DNA of 64,000 bases from Streptomyces sp. ISL-11 (lineage in GTDB: Bacteria; Actinomycetota; Actinomycetes; Streptomycetales; Streptomycetaceae), in the NCBI RefSeq assembly GCF_018614525.1, contig NZ_JAGGOL010000133.1, forward strand, positions 1 to 64,000, read 5' to 3'. Of the stretch, positions 24,343 through 34,186 are shown piece after piece (position 1 is the first letter of the stretch; each line of letters begins with the position of its first letter). Made by a program: the position numbers and the translations under genes. The notes under the pieces were generated by a model. The model was not told the DNA's origin and did no database searches. It saw only the letters and a program-made list of their open reading frames with translations.

Positions 24343-27300
24343 ATGGCCCAGCAGCAGCCCCTGCTCCGCGATGTCATCGACATCAAGGAGTCCATCTCGA
24401 CCTCGGACTTCGTCCTGCAACTGTCCGAGGCGACGACCCCGGAGGGCGCGGAGCGCGCGCTCAAGGACTACGTCGTCACCGAGCGGCTGCTGGAGAACTT
24501 CGACGAATCCCTGGGGCTCATCAAGGCGGCCCTCGACGGACACCGCTCCAAGGCCGCCTATCTGCACGGCTCGTTCGGTTCCGGTAAGTCGCACTTCATG
24601 GCCGTGCTGCACTCGTTGCTGAGCGGTAGCCAGGCCGCCCGCACCCGCACCGAGTTCGACCCGCTCCTGACCAAGCACGAGTGGCTCACCGCGGACGGGA
24701 AGAAGTTCCTGCTCGTGCCGTACCACATGCTCGGGGCCAAGGCCATGGAGCAGCGCGTCCTCGGCGGCTACGTCAGCCACGTCAAAAAGCTGCACCCCGA
24801 GGCGCCCACTCCGCAGGTGTACCGGACGGACTCTCTCTTCGAGGACATCCAGGCCATGCGGGCCCGCATGGGCGACGACGCCGTCATCAAGGGCCTCGCC
24901 TCGGTGGAAGCAGCCGGCTCCGACGAGGACGACGAGTGGGGTGAGTCCTTCGCCTGGACACCGCCCCTCCTCGACACGGCCCTCGCCGCCGAGGAGGTCC
25001 ACGAGTCGGGCCGGGCGCTCAACCTCGTGAGCCCGTCGACGCCCGCCGAGCTGCGGGCACGGCTCGTCCAGGACGCGAGCACGAACCTGCTGCCGGGCTT
25101 CGCGAAGAACGCGGCCGAGGACGAGCACGGGTTCGTCTCGCTCGACGCCGGCCTGTCCGTGGTCGCCGAGCACGCCAAGTCGCTCGGCTACGACGGGCTG
25201 ATCCTTTTCCTGGACGAGCTGATCCTGTGGCTCGCCACCCTCATTCACGATCAGAAGTTCGTCGCCCGCGAGGCCGGAAAGATCACGAACTTCGTGGAGA
25301 GCGCCGATGCCCGCCGCGCCATCCCGGTGATCTCCTTCATCGCCCGCCAGCGCGACCTGCGCGAGCTCGTCGGCGAGGAGGTGTCCGGCGCGGCCGAGTC
25401 GTCCATCCAGGGAACCTTGAACCTGGCGTCGGGCCGCTTCGACACGATCATCCTGGAGGACCGCAACCTCCCCCAGATCGCACGCGCCCGGCTCCTCCGG
25501 CCCAAGGGCCCCGAGGCGGCCGCGCTCATCAACACCCGGTTCGAGACGACTCGCAAGGTCCGCCGGGAAGTCTGGGACACCTTGCTCGGCTCCGACCGCG
25601 GTTCCGGCGGTGTGGGCGCGGACGAGGCGAGCTTCCGCCTCACGTACCCCTTCTCGCCGGCGTTCATGGACACCCTCGTCCACGTTTCCACCGCTCTGCA
25701 GCGCAACCGGACCGGTATGAAGCTGATGGGGCAGTTGCTCGCCGACCGCCGGAACGAGCTGCGCCTGGGCGATCTCATCCCGGTCGGAGACCTCTATCCG
25801 CTGATCACCGCGGGCGGCGACAAGCCCTTCACCGACAGCCTGAAGGTCGTTTTCGAAGCGGCCGACAAGCTCTACCGGACCAAGCTGCGTCCCTACCTCC
25901 TCGCCACGTACAACGTCACGGACGAGGACGTCGAGCAGTACACACGCCGCCCGGACAGCATCACCGACCCTGACCTGCGCGGCCGGGCCATGGCGTTCGT
26001 GGGCGACAACCGGATCGTCGGCACGCTGCTGCTGTCCGCGCTCGTCCCGAGCGTGCCCGCCCTTGCCGACCTGACGATCCGGCGGCTCTCCGCCCTCAAC
26101 TACGGATCGGTCGTCTCCCCGATCCCCGGGCGCGAGTACGGCATCCTCAAGAACAAAATCGCCGAGTGGGCGGGGCGCTTCCCGGAGATCAAGGAGACCG
26201 GTACGGACGCCAACCCGGGTGTCCGCCTCGAACTCTCCGGCGTCGACGTCGACTCCGTCATAGCCAACGCCAATGTCAACGACAACCCGAACAACCGCGA
26301 GGCGCTCGCCAAGCGAATCCTCGCGAAGGAACTCGGCATCGAGCAGGGAAAGCTCGTCGACGAGCTGAACTTCGTATGGCGGGGCACAGAGCGCACCGTC
26401 GAAGTGCTCTTCGGGAATGTCGCCGACGAGGACAAGTTGCCCGACCACGACCTGGAGCCCCAGACGGACGACCGCTGGCGGATCGTCGTCGACCTGCCCT
26501 TCGACGAGAGCGAGTACGGACCGGTCGAGGACGTCAACCGGATGCGGCGGCTGCGCGACAAGCAGCAGGGCGAGCGATCCCGCGTCGTCGCCTGGTTGCC
26601 CACACACCTGTCCAGCCAGAGGTATGCGGACTTCTGCCGCCTGGTCGTCATCGACAAGGCGCTCGCCGACGAGCAGCGCTTCGACACCCACTACGCGAGC
26701 CATCTCAACGCGGACAACCGCGCCCGCGCCAAGGGGCTCCTGGAGAGTCAACGGGATGCTCTCCTGAAGAACGTCAAGGCGTCCTTCAAGCAGGCGTACG
26801 GGCTCGCGGAGAAGAAGGCCACGGACGTGGAGGTGGGCTTCAGCGACCATCTCGAGTCGCTGCGGGACGTCGACGGTCTCACCTTCTCCCTCGGCCAGTC
26901 CTTGCACGAAGGCATCCGGCACATCGCGGGCAAGCTGCTCGCCGGCCAGTATCCGGCCCACCCCGACTTCGGCCCCGACAACTCCAGGAAGCCGCTCGCC
27001 CCGGCCGACGCGCGGAGGGCCTTCACGCACATCCGAGCCGCTGCCGAGGCCCGCGACCAACGCACCGAGGTGCCGGCCGCGGACCGCGAACTGATGCGGC
27101 GGGTGGCCGATCCCCTGCGGCTGGGGCAGCAGAAGGAGGCGTACTTCGAGCTGTCCCCCTACTGGGCGGACCACTTCCGTCAGCTCGCCCGTGGGAAAGG
27201 CGTCACGGGCGACCTCTCTCTGATCACCCTTACCGACTGGACCGACAAGCCCGAACCGCGCGGCTTGCCCGGCTTCCTCGCGAAGCTCGTGGTCGCCTCC

Positions 27301-28251
27301 TTCGCCGAGATGGACGACCGGGTGTGGGTGCGCGAAGGCATGCCGCTCGATCCGGCCCCGGAGCTGTCCGCGATCAAGGACCGCGACACGCTGCGCAGCC
27401 AGCCGCTGCCTTCCGAAGAGCACTGGGAGACGGCCGGGCAGCGCTTCGAATCGGTCTTCGGGCAGAAGGCGCCGACGCTGCGGCGCGGACGCATGGTCAA
27501 CCAGTTCGCCCGCCAGATCACCGAGCAGGCTCGCGCCTGCCAGGAGTCGGCCTCCGAGCTCGTACGCCGGCTCGAAGAGCACGCCGCCTTCCTGGGGCTC
27601 GACGATTCCGATGAGACGGGACGTCTCGCCCTGGCCCGGCGGGCCGTCGACCTGCTGAAGGAGCTCACCCGGGCGGCGGGCCAGGGGTCGGCGGGGGCGA
27701 AGAAGACGGTGGAAGCGCTCGCCTCCTTCGACCTCGGCGCGGTCAGCGCGGACCGCTACGGCACCTCGGTCACGCAGGCGAAGGCAGTGGCCGAAGCACT
27801 GGCTTCGGCATCCTGGACCACGCTGGAGCTGGCCTCGGCCGCGGGTCCGGAAGGGCAGGCGCTCCTCGAGTCGCTGCGGAACGTCGCCCGCGTCGACCAG
27901 CGGGCCGGTGACCTGCGCGAGGCCCTGGCACGCACGCAGCGCGAGGTGCTGGCGCTGATCAAGCGCAATCAGGAAGCTGCCGCGCCGTCGCGCGCCGTCG
28001 CGCCTCCGTCCATCCCCGCGCCCAGGACGGCGGGGGACGTGTCACTGAGCACGGAGACCAGCCACCCGCCCGTCCCGGAGGATGTGCCGTCGACATCAGG
28101 CAGCAGGCCAGTCCACGTGCGACGCCTGTCCGGCGGCGCGCGCACCACGGCGGCGCAAGCAGTGGCCGAACTGCGGGCGGACCTGGCCGAGCTGGCCTCG
28201 CGGGAACCCGGTGCCACCGTCGAGATCACCTGGCGGGTCGTCGACGCATGA
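24343..28251 (+). CDS. pglY: PglY/BrxC, large ATPase of BREX type 2
   Basis: 1,302 aa from ATG 24343, close to the roughly 1,290 aa of S. coelicolor PglY. The opening, QPLLRDVIDIKESISTSDF, is family-typical. Walker A is GSFGSGKSHF (Lys82) and Walker B is LILFLDELILWL. The long helical C-terminal half ends in a Pro/Ser linker and a short basic domain. PglY belongs to the BrxC family of P-loop ATPases and is required for phage resistance in Pgl. The last codons overlap pglZ by 4 bp (ATGA), so the two are translationally coupled. Confidence 0.94.
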   Translation: MAQQQPLLRDVIDIKESISTSDFVLQLSEATTPEGAERALKDYVVTERLLENFDESLGLIKAALDGHRSKAAYLHGSFGSGKSHFMAVLHSLLSGSQAARTRTEFDPLLTKHEWLTADGKKFLLVPYHMLGAKAMEQRVLGGYVSHVKKLHPEAPTPQVYRTDSLFEDIQAMRARMGDDAVIKGLASVEAAGSDEDDEWGESFAWTPPLLDTALAAEEVHESGRALNLVSPSTPAELRARLVQDASTNLLPGFAKNAAEDEHGFVSLDAGLSVVAEHAKSLGYDGLILFLDELILWLATLIHDQKFVAREAGKITNFVESADARRAIPVISFIARQRDLRELVGEEVSGAAESSIQGTLNLASGRFDTIILEDRNLPQIARARLLRPKGPEAAALINTRFETTRKVRREVWDTLLGSDRGSGGVGADEASFRLTYPFSPAFMDTLVHVSTALQRNRTGMKLMGQLLADRRNELRLGDLIPVGDLYPLITAGGDKPFTDSLKVVFEAADKLYRTKLRPYLLATYNVTDEDVEQYTRRPDSITDPDLRGRAMAFVGDNRIVGTLLLSALVPSVPALADLTIRRLSALNYGSVVSPIPGREYGILKNKIAEWAGRFPEIKETGTDANPGVRLELSGVDVDSVIANANVNDNPNNREALAKRILAKELGIEQGKLVDELNFVWRGTERTVEVLFGNVADEDKLPDHDLEPQTDDRWRIVVDLPFDESEYGPVEDVNRMRRLRDKQQGERSRVVAWLPTHLSSQRYADFCRLVVIDKALADEQRFDTHYASHLNADNRARAKGLLESQRDALLKNVKASFKQAYGLAEKKATDVEVGFSDHLESLRDVDGLTFSLGQSLHEGIRHIAGKLLAGQYPAHPDFGPDNSRKPLAPADARRAFTHIRAAAEARDQRTEVPAADRELMRRVADPLRLGQQKEAYFELSPYWADHFRQLARGKGVTGDLSLITLTDWTDKPEPRGLPGFLAKLVVASFAEMDDRVWVREGMPLDPAPELSAIKDRDTLRSQPLPSEEHWETAGQRFESVFGQKAPTLRRGRMVNQFARQITEQARACQESASELVRRLEEHAAFLGLDDSDETGRLALARRAVDLLKELTRAAGQGSAGAKKTVEALASFDLGAVSADRYGTSVTQAKAVAEALASASWTTLELASAAGPEGQALLESLRNVARVDQRAGDLREALARTQREVLALIKRNQEAAAPSRAVAPPSIPAPRTAGDVSLSTETSHPPVPEDVPSTSGSRPVHVRRLSGGARTTAAQAVAELRADLAELASREPGATVEITWRVVDA

Positions 28252-31142
28252 GCGCAATCGCCACCTCGGTCGCGGTACGGCTGAACCTCGCGACCGTCAC
28301 CCAGTACCTGTCGTCCAAGTCCTCGCTCGCTGCCTCCCTCAGTGGAGACGGCAAGCGGTGGGCGGTGCTCCTGCGCTCGGTGCCCCAGTGGGACGGGCCC
28401 GCCGAACCCCTGTGGGGCGACGGGCAGACGGCGCGGATCGCAGCCGCGCCCAGCCCGCTCGCCGTCCACGAGCTGCTCCTCCAGCACTTCGCCGACGATG
28501 CGGCCGGGCCCGGCGTTCTCGTGGTGCTGACCGACCGCGAAGAGCACGAACTCGACCCAGCGGTCCTGGCCCGCGCCCGCAAGCAGCGCATCGAGGCCGT
28601 GGACAGCTGGGACGTGGTCCGCGAGACGTTCGGTGCCCAGCAGGTCGACCCGCGCCTGAAGGACGCCAACTGGGCCGCGGAAGCGCTCCTGGACGCCAAC
28701 CCGCCCCGTGACTGGCCACCGATCGCCGGTGGCATGCTGTCCCGGCGCACGGCTCTGTCCGCCCTGGCGCTGCGGCGCCTACGGCTGGGCCAGTACGCCT
28801 GCGATAACGAACCCGCCCGCTCGGGACGCGGCCCGGCGGACAGCAGCCTCGACACCCAGGCCCTGCTCGCCTGGTCCCTCACCGCAGGCGGCCCCGAGCG
28901 GTTTCTCCAGCTGCGCGGCCCCGAGCGCGAGGGCCTGGCCGCGTTCCTCGGCGAAGAGGAGCAGGCGGGCTTGGCCGGGCGGGCCCTTCTCGCTCTGACC
29001 GGGGCCGAGCACGGTGCGGACGCGGTCGCGTTCGGACTGGTCTGCGCCGCGCTCTGGCTGCACGCCGCTCCGGACGCGGACGTCTACCGGGCGCGGGGGC
29101 GCGCCGAGCGCTGGTTCGGGGAGCAGCCGCCGACGACCGGTGAACAGCTCGATGCCCTGGCATCCGCGCTCGGACGGGCTTCGGAGGACTACGTCTGCGC
29201 CTTGCTCACCTCCGCGGCACGCGGTACGAGCGGTCCTCCGGAGGAGGTCCGGGAGGCCCGCCGGATCACCGAGACCGTGCTGGATCGCGCATCCGCTCTC
29301 GTCTGCCAGTTCGGTGCGGAGACCGCCGCGGAGGCGAGCCCGGTGCTCCCCGCGGGTCTGGAAGCCAGGTTCGCGGCCGTGGGGCGAGCGCTGGCAGCCG
29401 ACCGCACCGGCCCTCTCACGGAAGCCGTCCGTTCCCTTGGCGATCACAAGCGGTCCGCTGTGCCGGAGATGCGGGCGCGCGTCGAACGGGCCCGCATGGG
29501 GCAGCGCCTCGCCCAGTGGCTGGCGAGCGACCCGGCCGTCGAGTCCGACACGGTGGCCGCTGCCGTCAAGCGGCAGATCGCCGAGACCGGATGGGCCGAC
29601 TGGGCGCTCGAGCACATCGAGGCCGGCGGGGACCCCGACCCCGTGCTGAAGTCCGCGTACGACGCGCTCGGCGCGCGGGTCCGCAAGCGCCGCCACGGGA
29701 TCGACCGCGGCTTCGCGCACACGCTGGCGTCCTGGACGGCCGCGGGCACTCCGACCGGCTCGATGCTCACCGTGGAGACGTTCCTCGACCGGGTGGTGAG
29801 GCCGGCCGTGAAGGGTGGTGCCGGGCGGCGCCTCCTGCTGCTCGTCCTCGACGGGATGAGCGCCGCCATCGCCAGCGAACTGGCCGAGGAACTCCGCGCT
29901 TCGTGGGCGGAGTTCGACCCGTTCATGGAAGGTGATGAGCCGTGCCGCCGTGCCATGGCCGCCGCGCTGCCGACGGTGACCTCCGTTTCCCGTACCTCCC
30001 TGTTCGCGGGAAAGCTGATGAAGGGCTCGCAGGCGGACGAGAAGCGGATGTTCCCGACGCACAAGTTCTGGGGCGGGGAGCCTGCGTCGGTCTTCCACAA
30101 GGATGATCTGCGGGGTGGTGGCACCGGGGACACCTTCGGGCCTGCCCTCACCGATGCGCTCGCCGACGGGCGTACGCATGTCGCGGTCGTCCTGAACGGC
30201 ATCGACGACCGGCTCGCCAAGGAGCGGAAGCTCGGGGACGGGGCCTGGCAGGCCGATCACATCCCCGGGCTGCTGGAACTGCTGCGCGTGGCGGCCGCGC
30301 AGGGGATGGCCGTACTCCTGACCAGCGATCACGGACATGTGGTGGACCGGCACGGCGTCAGGGCGGAGGCTCAGGCTCCCGAGTCCGCCCGGCACCGCGT
30401 TCCGGGCGGCCCGGTGGGCGAGAACGAGGTCGAACTCTCCGGGCCGCGTGTGGTCTGGCCCGAGCCCGGCTCCTCGATCGTCGCTCTGTGGGACGCGGAC
30501 TCCCGTTACACCGCTCTCAAGGCGGGTTACCACGGTGGTGCGTCCCTGGCCGAGTTCGCCATCCCGTTGCTCGCGTTCCTGCCCTTCGGCGCGACGCCGC
30601 CCAAGGACTGGCGCGAGCTGGGCGATCAGCGGCCGGCATGGTGGCATCTGGAGGAACAGCGGCTCCTCCCCGCCACGGCGCGGACCCGACCGGCCTCCGC
30701 GCCGACGAAACCGCACCGGCAGAAGCCGACGAAGGCGCAGGCCGAGCTGGCCGAGAAGCACGACTCGTTGTTCGACGTCGTGCTCGTGCCGGCGGGTGAC
30801 GGTGAAGACGCGCTCGTCGCCACGGCACTGGTGGCGCCGGACGAGTCCCTGGTCGCCGCGCTCGTCGCTTCGGAGACCTACCAGGGACAGGTCGGCCTGC
30901 TCGGCCGCAAGCCGCCGCAGGACAAGGTCGAGAAGGCGCTGCTGGCTCTCCTCGGCGCGGGAACCCTCCCGACTACGGCCGTGGCACAGCGCGTGGGCTA
31001 CCCCGCCACCCGGGCCGACGGGTTCGCCGCGATCCTCCGTCAGCTCCTCAACTACGACGGAGTGCAGGTCCTGGAGACACTGCCGGACGGGAGGACACTC
31101 CGCCTGCACAGCGACTTGCTGCGGATGCAGTTCGGCGTGTGA
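28248..31142 (+). CDS. pglZ: PglZ, alkaline-phosphatase-fold protein of BREX type 2
   Basis: 964 aa, matching known BREX-2 PglZ length. The metal-site segments of the alkaline phosphatase superfamily are present: LLVLDGMSAAIASEL (Asp535) with TVTSVSRTSLFAGKL, and LLTSDHGHVVDRHG (Asp694, His695). The N-terminal about 450 residues are BREX-2-specific and helical; the C-terminus is a winged-helix-like segment. PglZ is a core component of all BREX systems. The ATG at 28248 overlaps the pglY stop, and the gene ends in a strong terminator facing the antisense CBS-HEPN gene. Confidence 0.94.
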   Translation: MSAIATSVAVRLNLATVTQYLSSKSSLAASLSGDGKRWAVLLRSVPQWDGPAEPLWGDGQTARIAAAPSPLAVHELLLQHFADDAAGPGVLVVLTDREEHELDPAVLARARKQRIEAVDSWDVVRETFGAQQVDPRLKDANWAAEALLDANPPRDWPPIAGGMLSRRTALSALALRRLRLGQYACDNEPARSGRGPADSSLDTQALLAWSLTAGGPERFLQLRGPEREGLAAFLGEEEQAGLAGRALLALTGAEHGADAVAFGLVCAALWLHAAPDADVYRARGRAERWFGEQPPTTGEQLDALASALGRASEDYVCALLTSAARGTSGPPEEVREARRITETVLDRASALVCQFGAETAAEASPVLPAGLEARFAAVGRALAADRTGPLTEAVRSLGDHKRSAVPEMRARVERARMGQRLAQWLASDPAVESDTVAAAVKRQIAETGWADWALEHIEAGGDPDPVLKSAYDALGARVRKRRHGIDRGFAHTLASWTAAGTPTGSMLTVETFLDRVVRPAVKGGAGRRLLLLVLDGMSAAIASELAEELRASWAEFDPFMEGDEPCRRAMAAALPTVTSVSRTSLFAGKLMKGSQADEKRMFPTHKFWGGEPASVFHKDDLRGGGTGDTFGPALTDALADGRTHVAVVLNGIDDRLAKERKLGDGAWQADHIPGLLELLRVAAAQGMAVLLTSDHGHVVDRHGVRAEAQAPESARHRVPGGPVGENEVELSGPRVVWPEPGSSIVALWDADSRYTALKAGYHGGASLAEFAIPLLAFLPFGATPPKDWRELGDQRPAWWHLEEQRLLPATARTRPASAPTKPHRQKPTKAQAELAEKHDSLFDVVLVPAGDGEDALVATALVAPDESLVAALVASETYQGQVGLLGRKPPQDKVEKALLALLGAGTLPTTAVAQRVGYPATRADGFAAILRQLLNYDGVQVLETLPDGRTLRLHSDLLRMQFGV

Positions 31143-31148
31143 CGCGCA

Positions 31149-31198
31149 CGTGACTACGTCGCTGTGCTTTCAGTCGAGCTTCAACCGACGTAGTCACG
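31149..31198. terminator. Perfect 13-bp hairpin between pglZ and the CBS-HEPN gene
   Basis: CGTGACTACGTCG (31149-31161) and its exact complement (31186-31198) flank a 24-nt loop. The right arm overlaps the 3' end of the convergent CBS-HEPN gene, so the hairpin serves both strands. Confidence 0.85.
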
Positions 31199-32224
31199 CA
31201 GCAGGGCAGTGAAGGCGGTCAGCTCCTCCATAGCCTCCGGAGGCAGCGGTTCCGCGTCGAAGTGGGCGATCCGGTTCCGGATCTCCTGCACCTTTTGCAG
31301 GTGGCGGACGAACTGCACGCGGTCCAGGGAATCGCACTGCAGAGCCGTCCAGTTGAGGTCTGCGCGCTGAGCCAAGGACGTCTTCCTCTGCTCCCCGTCC
31401 ACCAGACACACATAGTCGCCGAACATCAGGTCGCCGACCTTGCCCGTGCGGAGCTCTGCCTTCTTGTTGGCCTGGACAGCCAAGATTGCTTCTTCGCTGA
31501 GCCTGGTCCCCAGCCATCGACGCAGCAGGGACTCGATTTCCCCGAGCAGGAAGAACGGATAGGCCGCGCTCTTGAAACGGTCGATGACATGGGCATGGGT
31601 GACGATGCCGGACAGGCTGGCGTCATCCCGTCGCACCAATAGATACCCCTGCTCGATGAGCTCCGGCAGGCAGGCGAAGAACTCCTGCCGTCCGTCGGCT
31701 ACCGGCAGGGATTCCTGCTGCATGGCATTCTCGAGCGTCGGTTCCTTCCCCCGCTCGTACATGAGCGCCAGCGAGCGCCAGGTGATGACGCCATGCAGGG
31801 TCGTCATACCCGTTGTGACGGGTACCTGATCGCACCCCCTGTGGCGCATGAGATAGGTAACCTGCGACAGAGCGCTGTTGACCGAGACACTTCGCACGCC
31901 GGCTCGAGCGGATGGCAGGTCGCCGATCAGCAGACGGCGTGGCAGCGCGCTGGACGGCAACGACTCGCCCTCGGGAGCATCGACCTCGCTCTGTCGGGCT
32001 TGGGGTACGGCCGTGACGAGCGCGACGACCTGCACCTTGTCGCCCATCCCGCAGGTGGCGAAGTCCGGGAGGGTTGCCAGTCCGGCATCGCTCATCGCTT
32101 GCCCGATGCTGTACACATTCGCAGGCCGGCGTACCCGCTCCCCGAAAAGGTCGAGGAATTCCCTGAGAGGAAGCTCGGACCCCTTGAACCCGAGCAGTTC
32201 CTGACGGCTGGGCCTGTGGTTCAC
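31181..32224 (-). CDS. CBS-pair protein with C-terminal HEPN-like domain
   Basis: 347 aa from GTG 32224, overlapping the stop of the upstream DUF262 gene by 4 bp (GTGA). Residues about 110-225 read as two CBS motifs (SQVTYLMRHRGCDQVPV, TLHGVITWRSLALMY, then GYLLVRRDDASLSGIVTHAHVIDRF), which usually sense adenine nucleotides. The C-terminal third is helical and carries RNRIAH (Arg316, His321), the RX4H motif of HEPN ribonucleases, in a setting like the Swt1-type HEPN domain. I infer a nucleotide-sensing protein with a possible RNase output, coupled to its GmrSD-like partner. It lies antisense inside the BREX operon. No such pair is known to me as a named system. Confidence 0.75.
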   Translation of the reverse strand: MNHRPSRQELLGFKGSELPLREFLDLFGERVRRPANVYSIGQAMSDAGLATLPDFATCGMGDKVQVVALVTAVPQARQSEVDAPEGESLPSSALPRRLLIGDLPSARAGVRSVSVNSALSQVTYLMRHRGCDQVPVTTGMTTLHGVITWRSLALMYERGKEPTLENAMQQESLPVADGRQEFFACLPELIEQGYLLVRRDDASLSGIVTHAHVIDRFKSAAYPFFLLGEIESLLRRWLGTRLSEEAILAVQANKKAELRTGKVGDLMFGDYVCLVDGEQRKTSLAQRADLNWTALQCDSLDRVQFVRHLQKVQEIRNRIAHFDAEPLPPEAMEELTAFTALLRDYVG

Positions 32225-34041
32225 CGGACCGCCTTGTCGTCCGTCAGGTCACGCAGAATCGTCCGCTTGCCCATGGCCGCGTACACCATGTTCATCAACT
32301 GCTCGGCCCGAGCGACGTAGAACGTCTCGTAGTCGTTCTCCCGCAGCAGGTACGGGTCGATCAGATGCGTGGCGATGACGTCGTCGAACCATTCGCGGCG
32401 CATGTCCGCCGCCATGGCCAGGGAGTCGAGCCACGAGGCCGGTGGGCCGGTCAAGGACTGCGCGGCCCGCAGGGACAACGGCGTCTTGTTGACGATGGAG
32501 TTGACGGGGTAACGGTTGTCGGTCCCGCGCTTGCGCACCCAGGCGCGGGGGAAGACATGGCGGATGTCCACCCCGTACTCGTCCAGAAGAGCCGGTTTCA
32601 GCGGTGCGTTCGTGTAATGCCAGTCCACTGCCCCTTGTTTGATGAGCAGGGCATAAATGCCCTTGTAGGCAGCACTGTTGCGGGTGGTGAGGGTGTCCAG
32701 ACGCTCGGAGAAGAAGTACGCGTCGGTGACAGTCTCGGGTGCGACACCTACACGCCGGATCCAGGCCACAAGCTGCTCGACGTCGCGCGTGAAGCGTGTC
32801 TCGGTGGAACCGCCGTACATTTCGCCCAGCACCCCGCACCAATACCACTGGGTGATCATGTCCTCGGCGCCGAGCGTATCGGTCTCCGAACCGAGAATGG
32901 CACGGACCGCCGCGAGCGGAACCAGCTGCGTGCGATAGGGCAGATCGGTCACACGCACGATGCTCTGCCTTTCAAGGAAGGCACCGACCCAGGCGAACGC
33001 GTCCGTCAGCAGCGGGGCCAGCTTCTCGAAATCCGCCAGAGGCAGTTCGAGGAGGTCCCGGCGCTTGCAGGAGACGCCTGTGCCCAGCCCGTCCTGCTTG
33101 CGCAGCCACGTACGCACAAGCGCGACAGCCTGCAGGAAGTCACTGCTGCTCAGCCCGTCGTCGACACCCACGTCCATGCGGCCGAACACCGGATGTTGCT
33201 CCGCCAGGCCCGCCTTGATGCCCTGCCACACCTGAGGCAGTTGGTAGTAGGTGCCCTCCCGCTCCCGGTAGGCGCGGTCACCGGCATACGTGGCGGTCAG
33301 GAGCTCGAAGACGTCGAGGGGAAGACCTCCCGTGTTGACCCGCTCGAAAACTGCGCAAACAGCGTCCATGGAGGTCGAGGCGGCCAGCTTGATCATGGGC
33401 ACCTGAAAAGAACGCACATGCTCGAGGACCTGCTCCTCGAAGCGGCTCCACAGGTCGAAATGCCTGTCGTCCGCCTTCTCGTACACCCGTCGCCAGGAGT
33501 TCACCGCAGGGGTGTCGAAAACAATGTGCAGCGGGAACAGCCCTGCTGCGCATTCACCCACGGTGCTGGTGAGGTCATGCACGACATCCCGCGCGAAATT
33601 CGTCCGGAGGATCTTGTCCTCGGGCACGGAGACGATCGCCTCGTCGCGGTCCGCAGGAGAGCCGACGGCCCTTTCGATGTCGACGTAGTACCAGCGCTGA
33701 ACAGGGTTGCCCCGCTGGTCCTTGGTCTTCACCGGCTCGTTCTGGAACAACGCCTGGAACAGCGAGGTGAGGCGCTGCTGCCCGTCGAGGAGCAGCAGGC
33801 TGGGCTCCGTCTCCTCCGGGAACTGCGCTCCGGTGAGAGCGCTGGACCGGAACGGGGAAGCCCCGCCCGTCTCCAGGGTCATCACGACACCCAGGGGATA
33901 GTCGAGCGTCACCGTCGCGATAATGGCGCGGACTCGATCGTCCTGCCACTTCCAGTCGCGCTGAAAGTCAGGGAGCTGCACCCCTCCTGACGCTACATCA
34001 GCCAGAAGCTTCTTGAGCCTTACATTATCGAGTCCAGCCAC
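32221..34041 (-). CDS. DUF262/GmrSD-like DNA-targeting protein
   Basis: 606 aa from GTG 34041. The N-terminal DUF262 (GmrS-like) features are VQLPDFQRDWKW, DYPLGVVM and the nucleotide-binding DGQQRLTSL (86-94), followed by VNTGGLPLDVFEL. The C-terminal part contains IRHVFPRAWVRK and NSIVNKTPLS, resembling the HNH-type DUF1524 (GmrD) core, although the leading DH pair is RH here. GmrSD enzymes are type IV restriction systems that cut modified phage DNA using NTP. The gene is divergent from brxD across 145 bp and coupled to the CBS-HEPN gene downstream. Confidence 0.82.
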   Translation of the reverse strand: MAGLDNVRLKKLLADVASGGVQLPDFQRDWKWQDDRVRAIIATVTLDYPLGVVMTLETGGASPFRSSALTGAQFPEETEPSLLLLDGQQRLTSLFQALFQNEPVKTKDQRGNPVQRWYYVDIERAVGSPADRDEAIVSVPEDKILRTNFARDVVHDLTSTVGECAAGLFPLHIVFDTPAVNSWRRVYEKADDRHFDLWSRFEEQVLEHVRSFQVPMIKLAASTSMDAVCAVFERVNTGGLPLDVFELLTATYAGDRAYREREGTYYQLPQVWQGIKAGLAEQHPVFGRMDVGVDDGLSSSDFLQAVALVRTWLRKQDGLGTGVSCKRRDLLELPLADFEKLAPLLTDAFAWVGAFLERQSIVRVTDLPYRTQLVPLAAVRAILGSETDTLGAEDMITQWYWCGVLGEMYGGSTETRFTRDVEQLVAWIRRVGVAPETVTDAYFFSERLDTLTTRNSAAYKGIYALLIKQGAVDWHYTNAPLKPALLDEYGVDIRHVFPRAWVRKRGTDNRYPVNSIVNKTPLSLRAAQSLTGPPASWLDSLAMAADMRREWFDDVIATHLIDPYLLRENDYETFYVARAEQLMNMVYAAMGKRTILRDLTDDKAVR

Positions 34042-34186
34042 GCTTCTGTTACCCCGCCCTCGCTCTGCGCGCTCGTCCGCGCGGGCAGCGATTAGATCAA
34101 GGTGCCGATGCGGCAGTCAACAGAGTTGCCCGCTGAAACGCTTCACTTCAGGCCGCCCCCGGTGCCGTCGGCTCAATGGGACACTG

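Noticed and set aside
24163..27582. 1,139-codon open frame antisense to pglY
   Set aside because: It mirrors pglY codons in high-GC DNA, has a repetitive Gly/Val/Glu composition and no domains, while pglY has clear motifs on the other strand.
28779..31109. 776-codon antisense frame over pglZ
   Set aside because: No family features; shadow of pglZ.
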